17,981 nucleotides of DNA, from NCBI GenBank assembly GCA_022385805.1, contig MU277688.1:401927-419907 (forward strand), in the 5' to 3' direction. Shown here piece by piece: positions 9,173-17,981 of the stretch. The notes below the pieces were generated by a model that saw nothing but the letters and a program-made list of their open reading frames with translations, was not told the origin of the DNA and searched no databases. Source of the stretch: Pilatotrama ljubarskyi (lineage: Eukaryota; Basidiomycota; Agaricomycetes; Polyporales; Polyporaceae). Within the stretch, counting starts at the first letter, position 1; every line of letters begins with the position of its first letter. The position numbers and the translations under genes are program-made.

Positions 9173-10008
9173 ATGAGGTCATACCTAGTTCGCCCACGAT
9201 CGCCATCGTCCACTGGTACTTTAGGTCAGGGTGAGTCTCCAGTACAGTTCCATCGTCGCAGAAGCATCCGGTGAATTCACTTGGCGGCCGCAGCCCCTAC
9301 GGCGTACATTCCCCCTGAAGTGTCTCCGGTCAATCCTGCCGCTCGACAGCTCAGGGACTCCACAAGGTCGCGCGCCCTCGTTGCACGGTGAGTACGACAT
9401 TGAAATCTTATGCACTAGTATTGTGCTAACGGTTCTCCTGAGCAGACAGTACGCTGCTGGAGGTGCGCTTGACTCGCAGACGACGGACTCGCAGTTTGTC
9501 CGCAACCTTACCTCTACCGAAGGTACGCATGTAGCTTGAGTAGCAGCTTCATCAATTGATTCTCTATGGTGTAGGCGAGCGTAATGCCACCAGTGATAGT
9601 GCAGGAGTCGAGGAGGATACAACACTCGTCGATGAACACTGTTCCATTGGAAAGGGTAACTCTGGTGCACCTCTTTAGATCCGTTGTAGCATGTGCTTAC
9701 CAGGTCTTCCGCTACAGATTCTGTCAATGGTTGCGACTGCAAAGACCAGCTCGAGAAAGCGCAAGCGAAGTTGACCAGACTGCGGAACCAAATCAATCAG
9801 CTTGGAGGGCGCCTGGCGTATTACGAGCGCCTTTGTGCGGTCCACACATCTCGGATCGAAAGATCTCGAGCGTGAGCTGCAAGATCGTATCCTAGAGGAA
9901 GAAGACCGCTATTCTGAATTTGACGAGCCATGGTTGGACCCGGACGAGGAGTCGCAGGTGCTTGTCTACCCAGAGCCTGTATTGAAGAAGCGGAGATGCG
10001 CGGTATAG
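9173..10008 (+). CDS. Coiled-coil protein with C-terminal basic signal; one-base frameshift in last exon
   Basis: I do not recognise the family. Five exons chain with matching phases: 9173-9230, 9294-9387, 9446-9522, 9575-9655, 9718-10008; introns are 52-63 nt, one with a textbook CTAAC branch at 9426-9430. The ATG sits in a favourable CCCGCC context. Residues 1 to about 100 are Ser/Thr-rich and acidic. Then CDCKDQLEKAQAKL, LRNQINQLGGRL and ERLCAVHTSRIE form heptad-like helices. At the AAA run 9859-9861 the frame breaks: the helix continues as DLERELQDRIL one base later, followed by an acidic tail and KKRR before the stop at 10008. As it stands the frame would stop at about 9873-9875 (SRA), losing about 47 residues. 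With the shift ignored the protein is 199 aa. It lies head-to-tail 229 bp before the Plavaka gene, so it may be an accessory protein of that element. Confidence 0.65.
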
Positions 10009-10237
10009 TGTACGTCCTTCACCGGTGTGCATGGAGTCGTCGCTGATCGAGCCTCAGTATGATGATCTCCGGACGGATCAGTTGGTGCCTTGGTGGCGCG
10101 GCGCGATTGTTATCTAATCACTTAGTCTGGTCGGATGAGGAGATGGGCGCAGGACGCACTGAAGGTAGTCCATTACCCGCTCTCCCTTCTCATGTATACA
10201 AACTGGTCCCATCCGCCTTCGCCCTCCTTGAATAGAG
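10009..10237. promoter_or_regulatory. Probable promoter/leader of the Plavaka transposase gene
   Basis: These 229 bases lie between the stop of the coiled-coil gene and the transposase ATG. A TATA-like palindrome TGTATACA is at about 10193-10200. No upstream exon for the transposase is needed, because its first exon already carries the N-terminal zinc finger. Assignment as promoter is by position only. Confidence 0.35.
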
Positions 10238-13200
10238 ATGACCTTCACCTGCGAATGCGGACACTTTGGCTCGGACGACCTCAGGGGTTTTGCGCGGCAC
10301 CAGGCTACATGCCAAGGTCGCCGCTTGAACCAACTCAATGCACTCGTCCAGTTCCGCACGAAAGGCCGTGGCTTGAGCGGCAGGTCGCGCAAGCGAAAAC
10401 GCGACGAGATGGGAGACCTCGTGGATGGTCAAGGAACGAGCGGGCTTGATATCGGAGAGTCTACCGTGGAAGCCCAGGTGCGCAACGCAGCGCTCGCTGC
10501 AGGCCATATCGACTGACAAACGACTGCCTGCAGCTTCCTGCTTCGGGATCTGAATATCAACCTCCACCCCTCTCATGCGAGCGAGCAGAGAGTCTCCCCC
10601 CGACAGGACCAGACATTGCCGGACCATCCAGTACGACAGGTCGCCGTCCTTTACGCGCGAATCGGGCGCAGTTGCCATCGCGCTACCACGACTTCCTCCC
10701 CCATGGCCCTTCTCCCCTCCCCCCGCGCCGATCCCCAACTCCCATCGAACCACCCCAGGGTCCATGCTCGTCTACCGCATTCCCCCTACCCCCGCCAACT
10801 CCTCCGGCTTCGTCAACACCACAGATTACGCGCACAAAGCCCAACCGCTTTGGGCTCATACGTGAATACGTCGGCGAGCTCCCACTCAATGATCCTGATG
10901 ATGAGCTGCCGCTCAGTGCGCTTCTCGATACCGACATGGACAACGACAGCGATCACAACACTACATCTTCGCCTATGCCTCTCCTCGGACCGTCGGGAAC
11001 CTCACCCTCTGTAACAGGCAACTCGCCGCTTCTTTCGTCTACTGGTGTCGCGTTGACGTCGGCGTCTAAGAGCGCGATCATAGCTCCATACCCCAATATG
11101 TCGAGCTACCTCCTTGGTAACTGGTTTTGGAACGGATCGCGCGTCAAGTCTCTCGGTGATCGCGATTCCTTGTTGAATGATGTCATCCTGCACAAAGACT
11201 TCGACCGGGAGGAGGTGCGCGGTATTGTCTGGTCAAAGATCGACAAGGATCTTGCGAGTGGCGCGTCCTCCTTGCTTACTTCTGAGGACGGTTGGCAACA
11301 CACCGATGTCACTATCTCTGTCCCGCTCGGGAAGGGTGCAGAAGTGCCCTCGCGAACATTCACAATCTCTGGCCTCAGCTTTCGTCCTCTTGAAAAGGTT
11401 GTCAAGCGCGTCTGCGAGAGCGAGGCCTCGGCGCGGTTCCATTACCACCCCTTTCGGCTCCTCTGGCAGCCACCTCCGATCCCCTCGTCATCAGAAGATC
11501 TTCCGCCCCTCGAAGACGTGTACGGCGAGTTATACACATCTAAGGTCTTTCGAGATGCATACGAGGAGCTCCAGCAATCTCCCCGTGAACCTGGATGTGA
11601 TCTGCCACGCGCAATCATCGCTCTGATGCCGTGGTCTGATTCTACACATCTGGCCGACTTTGGGACCGCCTCGCTCTGGCCCGTCTACATGCAGTTTGGT
11701 AATCAGTCGAAAGACGATCGTGCGAAGCCCACTGCACACGCCTGTCACCATGTGGCATATATTCCCAAGGTGAGCTATGCGCCACATATGCCAATAATTT
11801 GACCGTCATGGAGTCTGATCAACAACTACAGTTGCCAGACGAAATACAAGACTTCATCCACGGATTTCTCGAGAGAGAAGGCATCAATCCGCTTCTCGCA
11901 CACTGCCGGCGCGAGCTCATGCAGGCTATCTGGAGTCTTCTGTTGAGCGACAAGTTCGTTGCGGCATGTAGACATGGCATTGTAGTGAAATGCTATGATG
12001 GCATCACCCGACGTCTGTACATCCGCATCTTCACTTACTCAGCCGACTATCCAGAGAAGTGAGTGCTGCCAAGTGGCAGGGGACTGTGGTTCACGTCAAG
12101 TACAATAAACTGATGACTCATCCTTCTCGGACAGGGTGTTGCTCGCTACAGTGCGTGACATGGGCAATTGCCCGTGCCCTCGTTGCCTGGTCCCGAAGGA
12201 GAAGATTGCAGAACTAGGAACAAGTCGGGATCAGGACTCTCGTGTCCGACTGATGCGCCGTGATGATAGAGCACGCCAGACGACCGTCCAGCGTGCTCGC
12301 AACCTCATCTTGGAGAAGGGTTTGGGCGTAAACTCATCCGCGGTTGAAGCGTTATTGAAGCCACAGTCCCTCGTTCCAACCTCAGTAAGTGTTGTCGTGT
12401 TGTACTTGGTACTACATACTCTCGGCTGATGCTACGCCCGACCAGAACGCGTTCTCAGACCGTTTGGGACCAGATATTGTGCCGAACTTTCACAGCCTCT
12501 TCGTGCCCGACCTTATGCATGAATGGGAGCTTGGTGTATGGAAGGGACTGATGACACACATAGTGCGTATCCTTCATGCAGCCAAAGGCGGGGCAACACG
12601 GGAGTTCAATGCCCGGTGAGTCTCAGTCGCATGCCAGTGTTTTGCTCCCAGCTGTTCACATCTACTTGCAGCTTCCGTCGTGTGCCTACATTTGGGCGCG
12701 ATGTCATCCGACACTTCGACGCCAACATGGCGGAGATGAAGCAGTTTGCTGCACACGACTTTGAGGACTCGTTACAGGTATGTTCATCCCGGCCGGTCTA
12801 GACAATGATGATGCCGCTCCGAGTAGAACTAATGCTTCTCAGTGCTTCTTCCCCGTGATAGATCGTCTTCTACCTGAACCACACAACAGTGTCGTACTTG
12901 ACGTCGTGTTTCTGTCAGCACAACTGCACGGTCTTCACAAACTCCATCTTCACACCGACTCCACGACCCGGATCGCTGATGCTGTCCTCACCGAATATGG
13001 CAAGGCCCTTCGTACCTTCAAGAGGGTTACATGCGCTGCCTATACTACCGTAGAGCTTCCAAAGGAAGCAGCCGCGCGATTACGTCGTCAAGCACGAAAG
13101 GTGAAGTCTACCACTGCGACGTCCCTGGGCCAGCAATCACCGGTGGATCCACCTCCTGTCGGCACGCCGTCAGTGCTTCATGTCCTCACCTGCTGGTATA

Positions 13201-14754
13201 GCCCTAACTTGTGTTGATGTACCACAAGTACGACTGCCACAATTTCCAGCGCGACCAGCATCGACAACAGCCGGTCAGGCACAGTTACGGCGCACATGAA
13301 GGAGTACAATCTCAATACATACAAGCACCACTCGCTCGGCGATTACACTCCCTCCATTCGCTCTGTCGGGACTTTGGACTCATACACCACGAGGAATGTA
13401 AGTCCACTTCCAGCTAGCCTTGCCTTGTATCATCAGACTTACCACTGGACATTGGTGATCAGGGTGAGCTCGAACATCGCAACGGGAAACGACGCTTTGA
13501 CCGCACAAGCAAGAAGAACTTTGTTCCTCAGCTTGCTGACATCGAGCGGCGAGAAGACAATCTCAGGCGGATTGCGCATGCCCTGGCTGACATGTCAGAG
13601 TCTCCGAGCGCGGGAGAGGCCGACACATACAGGCACGCCCCGGAGAACTCTTCTTCGACAAGCCGAGGTGATACACTTCCATTCAGCGATCCTGAGGACC
13701 TTGCTGCCTTTCCGGCGTCGGACCACCATCATATTGCGAAGTCACAGAAGAACTTCGTCTATCTGCCGCATCACTTGCATCGCCATCAGGGTGATCCTGC
13801 ACTCAAGGTAGCCTTACCCTTGTACTATCACACCGCTCCATATCATTGACTCGTTCATAACCGCATAGGATTTCCTCCCAAAGCTGCAGACTCATCTCTT
13901 GGCACGTCTACGAGACAACCTTACCGCTACCAATGACACCTTCACTGAGTCGGACCGGCGTGATCTCATCATCGAGAATGATCGCATCTACAGCCACCAG
14001 TTCCTCCGCATCAACTACACGACCTATGACGTTCGACGTGGGCAGGACCTTGTCAATCCCTCGACAGAGCGTTGCGATATCATGATGCTTGCAAATGAGG
14101 GGCTCAACGCTTCTGACACGTCCGATAACAATACGACTGGACGCCTCTTCTGGTATGCGCGCGTTCTTGGGATATACCATGCTAATATAGTCGATCTGCG
14201 CAATGGTCCTCTTGCAATTCCTCGGCGGATGGAGTTCCTGTTCGTTCGATGGTTTGGCCGTGATCCCGAGTGGAAGGCGGGCTGGACAGTGCGCCGTCTG
14301 GACCAGATAGGTTTTGTGCCAGAGTCGGACCCGGATGCGTTCGGCTTCGTCAATCCTGGCGATGTCATTCGTGCCTGCCATCTCATACCGGCTTTCGCAG
14401 AAGGGCGGACAAACCTTCTCCTCGGAAAGTCTAAGATCGCTCGTCCATCTGGAGCGTGTGATGATTGGGAGCGTTTCTATGTGAACCGGTATGTCACCAT
14501 TCGTCTACCAGAGCATCTCAGCACTGACTTGTCTTCTGTTCTCGACAAGATTTGTTGATCGTGACATGTTGATGCGCTACCTTGGCGGTGGTGTAGGTCA
14601 TCGATCCTTCGTCAATCTAGCTGGCCCTCCCCCTCCCGCTGTGGGGCATCTTTCTGAGACAGACGAGGACATGCATTCTCTGCCTTCACCGTCATCTATG
14701 CACCAAGACAACGAAGAAGAACGGAGCGACGAGTCGGATTTTGATGGCGAGTAG
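10238..14754 (+). CDS. Plavaka-family transposase, 11 exons, 1,299 aa, apparently intact
   Basis: This is a nuclear DNA transposase of the Plavaka class, a CACTA-related group expanded in mushrooms. Exons: 10238-10477, 10534-11769, 11832-12058, 12135-12384, 12446-12615, 12672-12777, 12843-13195, 13250-13397, 13463-13807, 13869-14488, 14550-14754. Introns are 54-76 nt and all ten junctions preserve frame. Residues 4-24 form an N-terminal C2H2-like finger (CECGHFGSDDLRGFARHQATC) followed by a basic RKRKRD patch. A Pro-rich linker leads to PYPNMSSYLLGNWFW. The core has PWSDSTHL and FTYSADYPEK (D564), CYDG (D548), the CPCPRCL cluster (580-585), NAFSDRLGP (652-660) and PDLMHEWELGVW (673-683). Then comes EYNLNTYKHHSLGDY and a C-terminal beta-rich region (FWYARVLGIYHAN). 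The acidic residues named are candidates for the catalytic triad. The acidic tail ends in DFDGE. I see no premature stop or frameshift. Terminal repeats were not identified. Confidence 0.93.
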
Positions 14755-15608
14755 CATGATAGGAGAGGAGTAATCAGGCTCACGCTTTGAATCCAAATGC
14801 AATGTGATTCATCTGTCTTCCTCAACATCTATTGCAGAATGCGGGTGCATACACGAAGTACTCGTTCAACGTAACGCGCATGCCGCTATGCATAAACTAC
14901 CCATAACCTGAATGCGAGCCTGAGTCTTGATTGAACTGGCGAGCGCATGCCATGGCGATACCTTGTTGATTGTACTGGAGCAGATGTTTGGGGAAACAAT
15001 CAGGCATCGACAGCATATAGTTCAGGATGGCCTGAGTATCAATTGACGAGTTGCGAGAACGGACAGTCAAATCTGGCGCAGATCCCTCAGATTCTAAGGT
15101 CACGGTGGCACCATTCGGAAGGGAGGATATAGGCGCCCAGGAAGCGAACCGCGGCAGCCTTGCTTGCCCAATACCCATTTCCTAGTGCCTTCTCTCCTAT
15201 TCCTACCGTAACACTTCAACAGATTCCAGTCTAGATACTTGGTGCTGCTCTGAGTGCGACAGCAATGCGAAGGGATGACCAGTGCCGACTCAGACCTGTA
15301 TCTGCCAAGGCTGACCCAATACGGACTCCACCAAGGTGACACCGAGCAATATGAGACCGACGGTAAGGTTCATCTACGCTCTATACCTTAACGTGCAGGT
15401 GGCCCTGCAAGACTGCTTGACAGCAGGGACAACTCCCTGTGGCAGGTCCCTAGGACGCCGCCCACCAGGAACCCGCCACTGTGCAGCCAACATATAAGGC
15501 CAGTACACGTCTCGCATTCCGGCCATCCCCCACTTGCCTACTACTCCAACTTCAGCAAAGCTCACCGCCCCCTCTCCCTTGCTCTTTCAAGCAATCTCCC
15601 CAGGAATC
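14755..15608. other. Intergenic region downstream of the Plavaka gene
   Basis: These 854 bases hold no confident gene. A minus-strand ORF of 93 codons (14897-15178, ILNYMLSMPDCFPKHLL) starts with ATG right after an in-frame stop and has no splice partner that I can find. A short hairpin, CAGGGA-CAAC-TCCCTG, lies at 15424-15439. A TATA-like element near 15492 and the CT-rich stretch after it probably belong to the promoter of the gene starting at 15609. Confidence 0.45.
15492..15497 (+). promoter_or_regulatory. TATA-like element
   Basis: ATATAA within ACATATAAGG lies 112 bp before the ATG at 15609. It is followed by a pyrimidine-rich stretch (about 15520-15600), a common arrangement around fungal transcription starts. 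The match is short and could arise by chance. Confidence 0.4.
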
Positions 15609-17151
15609 ATGTCTCTCAGCACTCCGACCATGCCCAGCCCTTCGATGTCTCCATCTCCGTCTGCCAAACGTGCTCTTCCGACGCAGGAAGTACTCGTTGG
15701 AGAGTCGTGCCGTCGCAAGGCGAAGACCGCCCACGAGGAATCACCTTTCATACGCTTTGGTCGACACTATGTGCGAACCATTGAGATGTTCTCACTGCCA
15801 AGCGTAGTCATCACGCATGGTCTTCTGCGGGACCCGGACGAAAACCCGAACACGTTCACGGTAATGTGAGTGTCCAGGCTATTCTCGACGATATCGGCTA
15901 GGGACTCGGATGCTGACCCATGCTATCTTCAACCTACACCTGCAGAGAGAATCGCCACTTTGCATCCTTCCAAGCCTTGGTGAAGCTCGTCCCTGCGTTT
16001 GCACTCAAAGTTGATGGTGACGAGGGTTCACCCGAAGACTTGCAACGTTGGATGGATGAATTTGCAGCCTGTGTAAGTCCTTGTCAACCTGACCATGATC
16101 CGTTTTTACTTATCCACCTTGACGAGTCAGCTCCAGCTCGGTGCCAGTGGCGCGAAGTCCGATGATACGCGGTCTTTGCGGGGGTCTGTCATCGATTGGC
16201 TCAAAGTCGACTTCCCCGCAGACACTGTCAATCTCAACAGGGACACCAAGGTCGGTCGCGGCTTTCGCAACGAAGTAACGGGCCGTCTATTGTGCCCTGT
16301 GATGCTGGATTGGAACGACGAAAGGTGAGTGGTGCTGACTCAGGAGTTCTGAGCGCCTGGGCTTACCTCCCGACAGCGTGAGGACCGAACTTCTGAACCG
16401 CACAGCAACCATCGACGGTGAGCCTGTCAACGGATCGCATTGGCCGGCATTTCTATACGCCAGCGGGATCTACAACGAGAGCGTTCCTTGGGTCGGATTC
16501 CTTATGGGCGAGAACCTACTCCGGGTAAGTCGCCTCCCCATTCCCTAGTCCCCGGGTCTTGCCTGTATGATTACTTATGTCTGATCGTCACAGACATACC
16601 TGCATATCTTCATCTCACCCTCCTCCGCCAAGGGCGCCGAAGAGCACTCTGGTGACGGCCGCGCTACGCGCTCTGGCAATGCGGCAAACTACGGCATGAC
16701 TGAAGTCACGAAGGCTTCCATTGCATACGCCGCTGCCCAGGTATGCCCCTTACAATGGGTCCTTTGGGCTGTGCTGTTCCTGATGCCGCGTTCGTCAGCT
16801 GTACTTCGCCTTGTCGGACAGCGCAGTCTTCAACAAGCATCAGAAGAACTGCGATGCCTTAGGGCTCTATAATGCGATCCGGGACTACTTGGAGGACCCC
16901 GAGTTCAAGAGCGACACCAACGACTTGCTCGCATGGTGGAACAGGTACATCTCGCATTGGATCCACCATGCAGTCTTTCTGACGACCCACCATGCAGACA
17001 CGTCTTTCCGGCTCATCACGTCGAGAAGAGCAAGATGAATCACGGTCTCGCCCATATGCGGGCTGCCCGTGCCGCCGCGCGTAGCAGTGGTGCAGTCACA
17101 GTCGGCGGCGAGGACCAGCAGCAGGACGGTGACGGCAGCGGCAGCGGCTAG
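15609..17151 (+). CDS. DUF6698-like basidiomycete protein, seven exons, 390 aa
   Basis: Exons are 15609-15865, 15946-16072, 16131-16324, 16377-16524, 16594-16740, 16799-16944 and 16998-17151; introns are 52-80 nt with GT-AG borders, and every phase closes. The first ~50 residues are Ser/Pro-rich and low in complexity. The body carries a string of patterns I associate, from memory, with DUF6698, an uncharacterised mushroom-lineage family: SDDTRSLRGSVIDWL, GRGFRNEVTGRLLCPVMLDW, HWPAFLYASG, FLMGENLLR then IFISPSSA, RSGNAANYGMTEV, IAYAAAQLYFALSDSAVF and DLLAWWNRHVFP. The C-terminus is Ala/Arg-rich then Gly/Ser/Asp/Gln-rich. No catalytic motif or membrane segment is evident, so I assign no function. 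An upstream ATATAA and CT-rich stretch suggest its own promoter. The intact seven-exon frame indicates a functional gene, not a relic. Confidence 0.85.
16963..16997 (+). repeat. Duplicated splice acceptor in the last intron of the DUF6698-like gene
   Basis: CCACCATGCAG occurs at 16963-16973 and 16987-16997, a 24-nt period. Both copies end in a potential acceptor AG. Use of the second gives the family-like WWNRHVFP junction and a 53-nt intron with a CTGAC branch site. Use of the first would add eight residues in frame but leave an intron of only 29 nt. Confidence 0.6.
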
Positions 17152-17496
17152 AATATCTTAGCACTTGTTGTAATATTGATATCTGAAATGGCATCTGGTT
17201 GCGAAGAATTGCCAGGCTTACTATTGAAACGTGCGTGGATTCCCGGAAGCGGCGCAGATGCCCAACCAAATGCAGGGTAGCTCGCGTCATGATATGTCCA
17301 TCACACGGCTGACCTCCGGTGCTGAAGATTGAGCCTTACCGCGAAGTCTTTGACGTCTTCAGCATGACTAGACATATGCAGAACTAGTTATCTACGCTGA
17401 GACTTCTGGTAGGCACCCGCATCACTGGCTGACCTGGGACAAGTGTTGTGTACATTACCTGGGCACCAAGGACTTCGCTGCATTGATAATCATGCT

Positions 17497-17583
17497 CAAG
17501 GCTTGACAATATCACAAGGCTTGCGTTTATTTGCAATAACCACTGTTATGCGCCAGCTGTTACCAGATAGCCCCCAAGGCTTG
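17497..17583 (+). repeat. Three direct copies of CAAGGCTTG
   Basis: The 9-mer occurs at 17497-17505, 17515-17523 and 17575-17583, all in the same orientation. Three copies of a 9-mer within 87 bp are unlikely by chance. The function is unknown; a protein-binding site cluster is one possibility. Confidence 0.7.
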
Positions 17584-17667
17584 CTCATCTGGTCGAGATT
17601 ACAGATCTTATATGCCCTTGTACGACCTTACAAGACCTCGGCCAAAACCCCGATGCGCTGCATGACG

Positions 17668-17697
17668 GTTGAAACGTTGAGAGGTCAACGTTTCAAC
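17668..17697. repeat. Perfect 13-bp inverted repeat with 4-nt loop
   Basis: GTTGAAACGTTGA at 17668-17680 is followed by GAGG and then its exact reverse complement at 17685-17697. The right arm runs on into further CAACGTTT-type units (to about 17713), giving about three tandem copies of an 8-mer. Confidence 0.85.
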
Positions 17698-17749
17698 GTT
17701 TCAACGTTCAACGCTGCCAGCGCTCACCCGGAAGTTACCTGGACCTAAA

Positions 17750-17815
17750 GCACGAGTGCTCCGTGACCACGTGAGGAACTCCGACTCCGGGAAACGCGGA
17801 CTCTCACATTCGTGC
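17750..17815. repeat. Imperfect inverted repeat of about 66 bp
   Basis: The outer arms GCACGAGTG (17750-17758) and CATTCGTGC (17807-17815) pair with one mismatch. Inner segments GTGAGGAACTCCG and GCGGACTCTCAC also pair partly. A CACGTG palindrome lies at 17768-17773. It could be a degenerate terminal repeat, a small hairpin element, or a regulatory cluster. Confidence 0.5.
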
Positions 17816-17981
17816 TGACCAGGTTCCAACTCGGTTGTATACGGTCACCACTGTGGGTTCCGACGCTCGTACGAGCTTGCGAATATCTCGTCCTCTGCTA
17901 TCTTCAGCATGTCCAGGATATGCATCACCCATTCTAGTTTGTTCATCTGGTGAGAGGCCAAATGTTCTAACGCCACTTCTG

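Larger units (their letters stand above)
17152..17981. other. Non-coding region with short repeats
   Basis: These 830 bases follow the 15609-17151 gene. I see no supported gene; the longest open frame (17443-17748 plus) is low in coding character and overlaps repeats. The segment contains three copies of CAAGGCTTG, a perfect 13-bp inverted repeat with tandem CAACGTTT copies, an imperfect inverted repeat spanning about 66 bp with a CACGTG core motif, and a 12-bp palindrome at 17865-17876. These could be promoter elements of a gene beyond the window or a terminal region of a mobile element. Confidence 0.5.

Noticed and set aside
9718..9875. Reading the last coiled-coil exon as ending normally at the SRA stop
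   Set aside because: The next frame continues the coiled coil with an acidic tail and KKRR, and the exon is exactly one base out of phase, so a frameshift explains the sequence better than a natural stop.
14897..15178. Minus-strand 93-codon ORF downstream of the Plavaka gene
   Set aside because: It has no splice partner, no recognisable motif and an in-frame stop just upstream of its ATG; an ORF of this size can occur by chance. Kept only as a note in the intergenic entry.
9123..15187. CACTA at 9123-9127 and TAGTG at 15183-15187 as Plavaka element ends
   Set aside because: The match does not extend beyond five bases, and such 5-mers are common; not enough to define terminal inverted repeats.
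17443..17748. Plus-strand 101-codon ORF near the right end
   Set aside because: It crosses short tandem repeats and the hairpin, lacks coding character, and has no promoter or homologous motif that I can see.
1..17981. tRNA, rRNA, CRISPR or bacterial operon features
   Set aside because: None seen. The only tRNA-like match is the 14-15-nt primer-binding site, and gene structure is clearly eukaryotic with spliceosomal introns.

Overview
The window looks like an accessory, transposon-rich segment of a basidiomycete (Agaricomycetes-type) nuclear genome. The evidence is many short introns (about 49-80 nt, often with GTRNGT donors and CTRAY-like branch sites), a Plavaka-type transposase, a fungal Tnp2/CACTA transposase, a Ty1/Copia element, and a protein resembling the mushroom-lineage DUF6698 family. 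No housekeeping gene, rRNA, tRNA or CRISPR array was recognised.

Layout from left to right. (1) Positions 1-1350 (minus) hold the 5' end of a Ty1/Copia retrotransposon: a 215-bp LTR (1136-1350), a half-tRNA-iMet primer-binding site, and an open gag-protease frame that runs off the window. (2) 1637-3139 (minus) is a three-exon gene for an unrecognised protein with a Ser-rich N-terminus and a helical middle. (3) 3584-4072 (plus) is a small unrecognised ORF. (4) 4127-7671 (minus) is a three-exon Tnp2-type CACTA transposase of about 1,123-1,140 residues. (5) 7672-9172 is a 1.5-kb divergent intergenic region with no convincing gene. (6) 9173-10008 (plus) is a five-exon gene for a small coiled-coil, NLS-bearing protein with a one-base frameshift in its last exon. 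(7) 10238-14754 (plus) is an 11-exon Plavaka transposase of 1,299 residues whose splice phases all close, with no disabling lesion seen. (8) 14755-15608 is intergenic. (9) 15609-17151 (plus) is a seven-exon gene of 390 residues resembling DUF6698. (10) 17152-17981 is non-coding, with a perfect hairpin, tandem octamers and a large imperfect inverted repeat.

Three mobile-element types (Copia, Tnp2/CACTA, Plavaka) therefore lie side by side, alternating with lineage-specific proteins of unknown function. The Tnp2 and Plavaka genes both look translatable. The unknown genes could be transposon cargo or accessory factors, or host genes caught in a transposon cluster; the sequence alone does not decide this. 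I could not find convincing terminal inverted repeats for either DNA transposon, so element borders are not given. Exon models were made by eye from splice motifs and frame continuity and have not been tested with transcripts.
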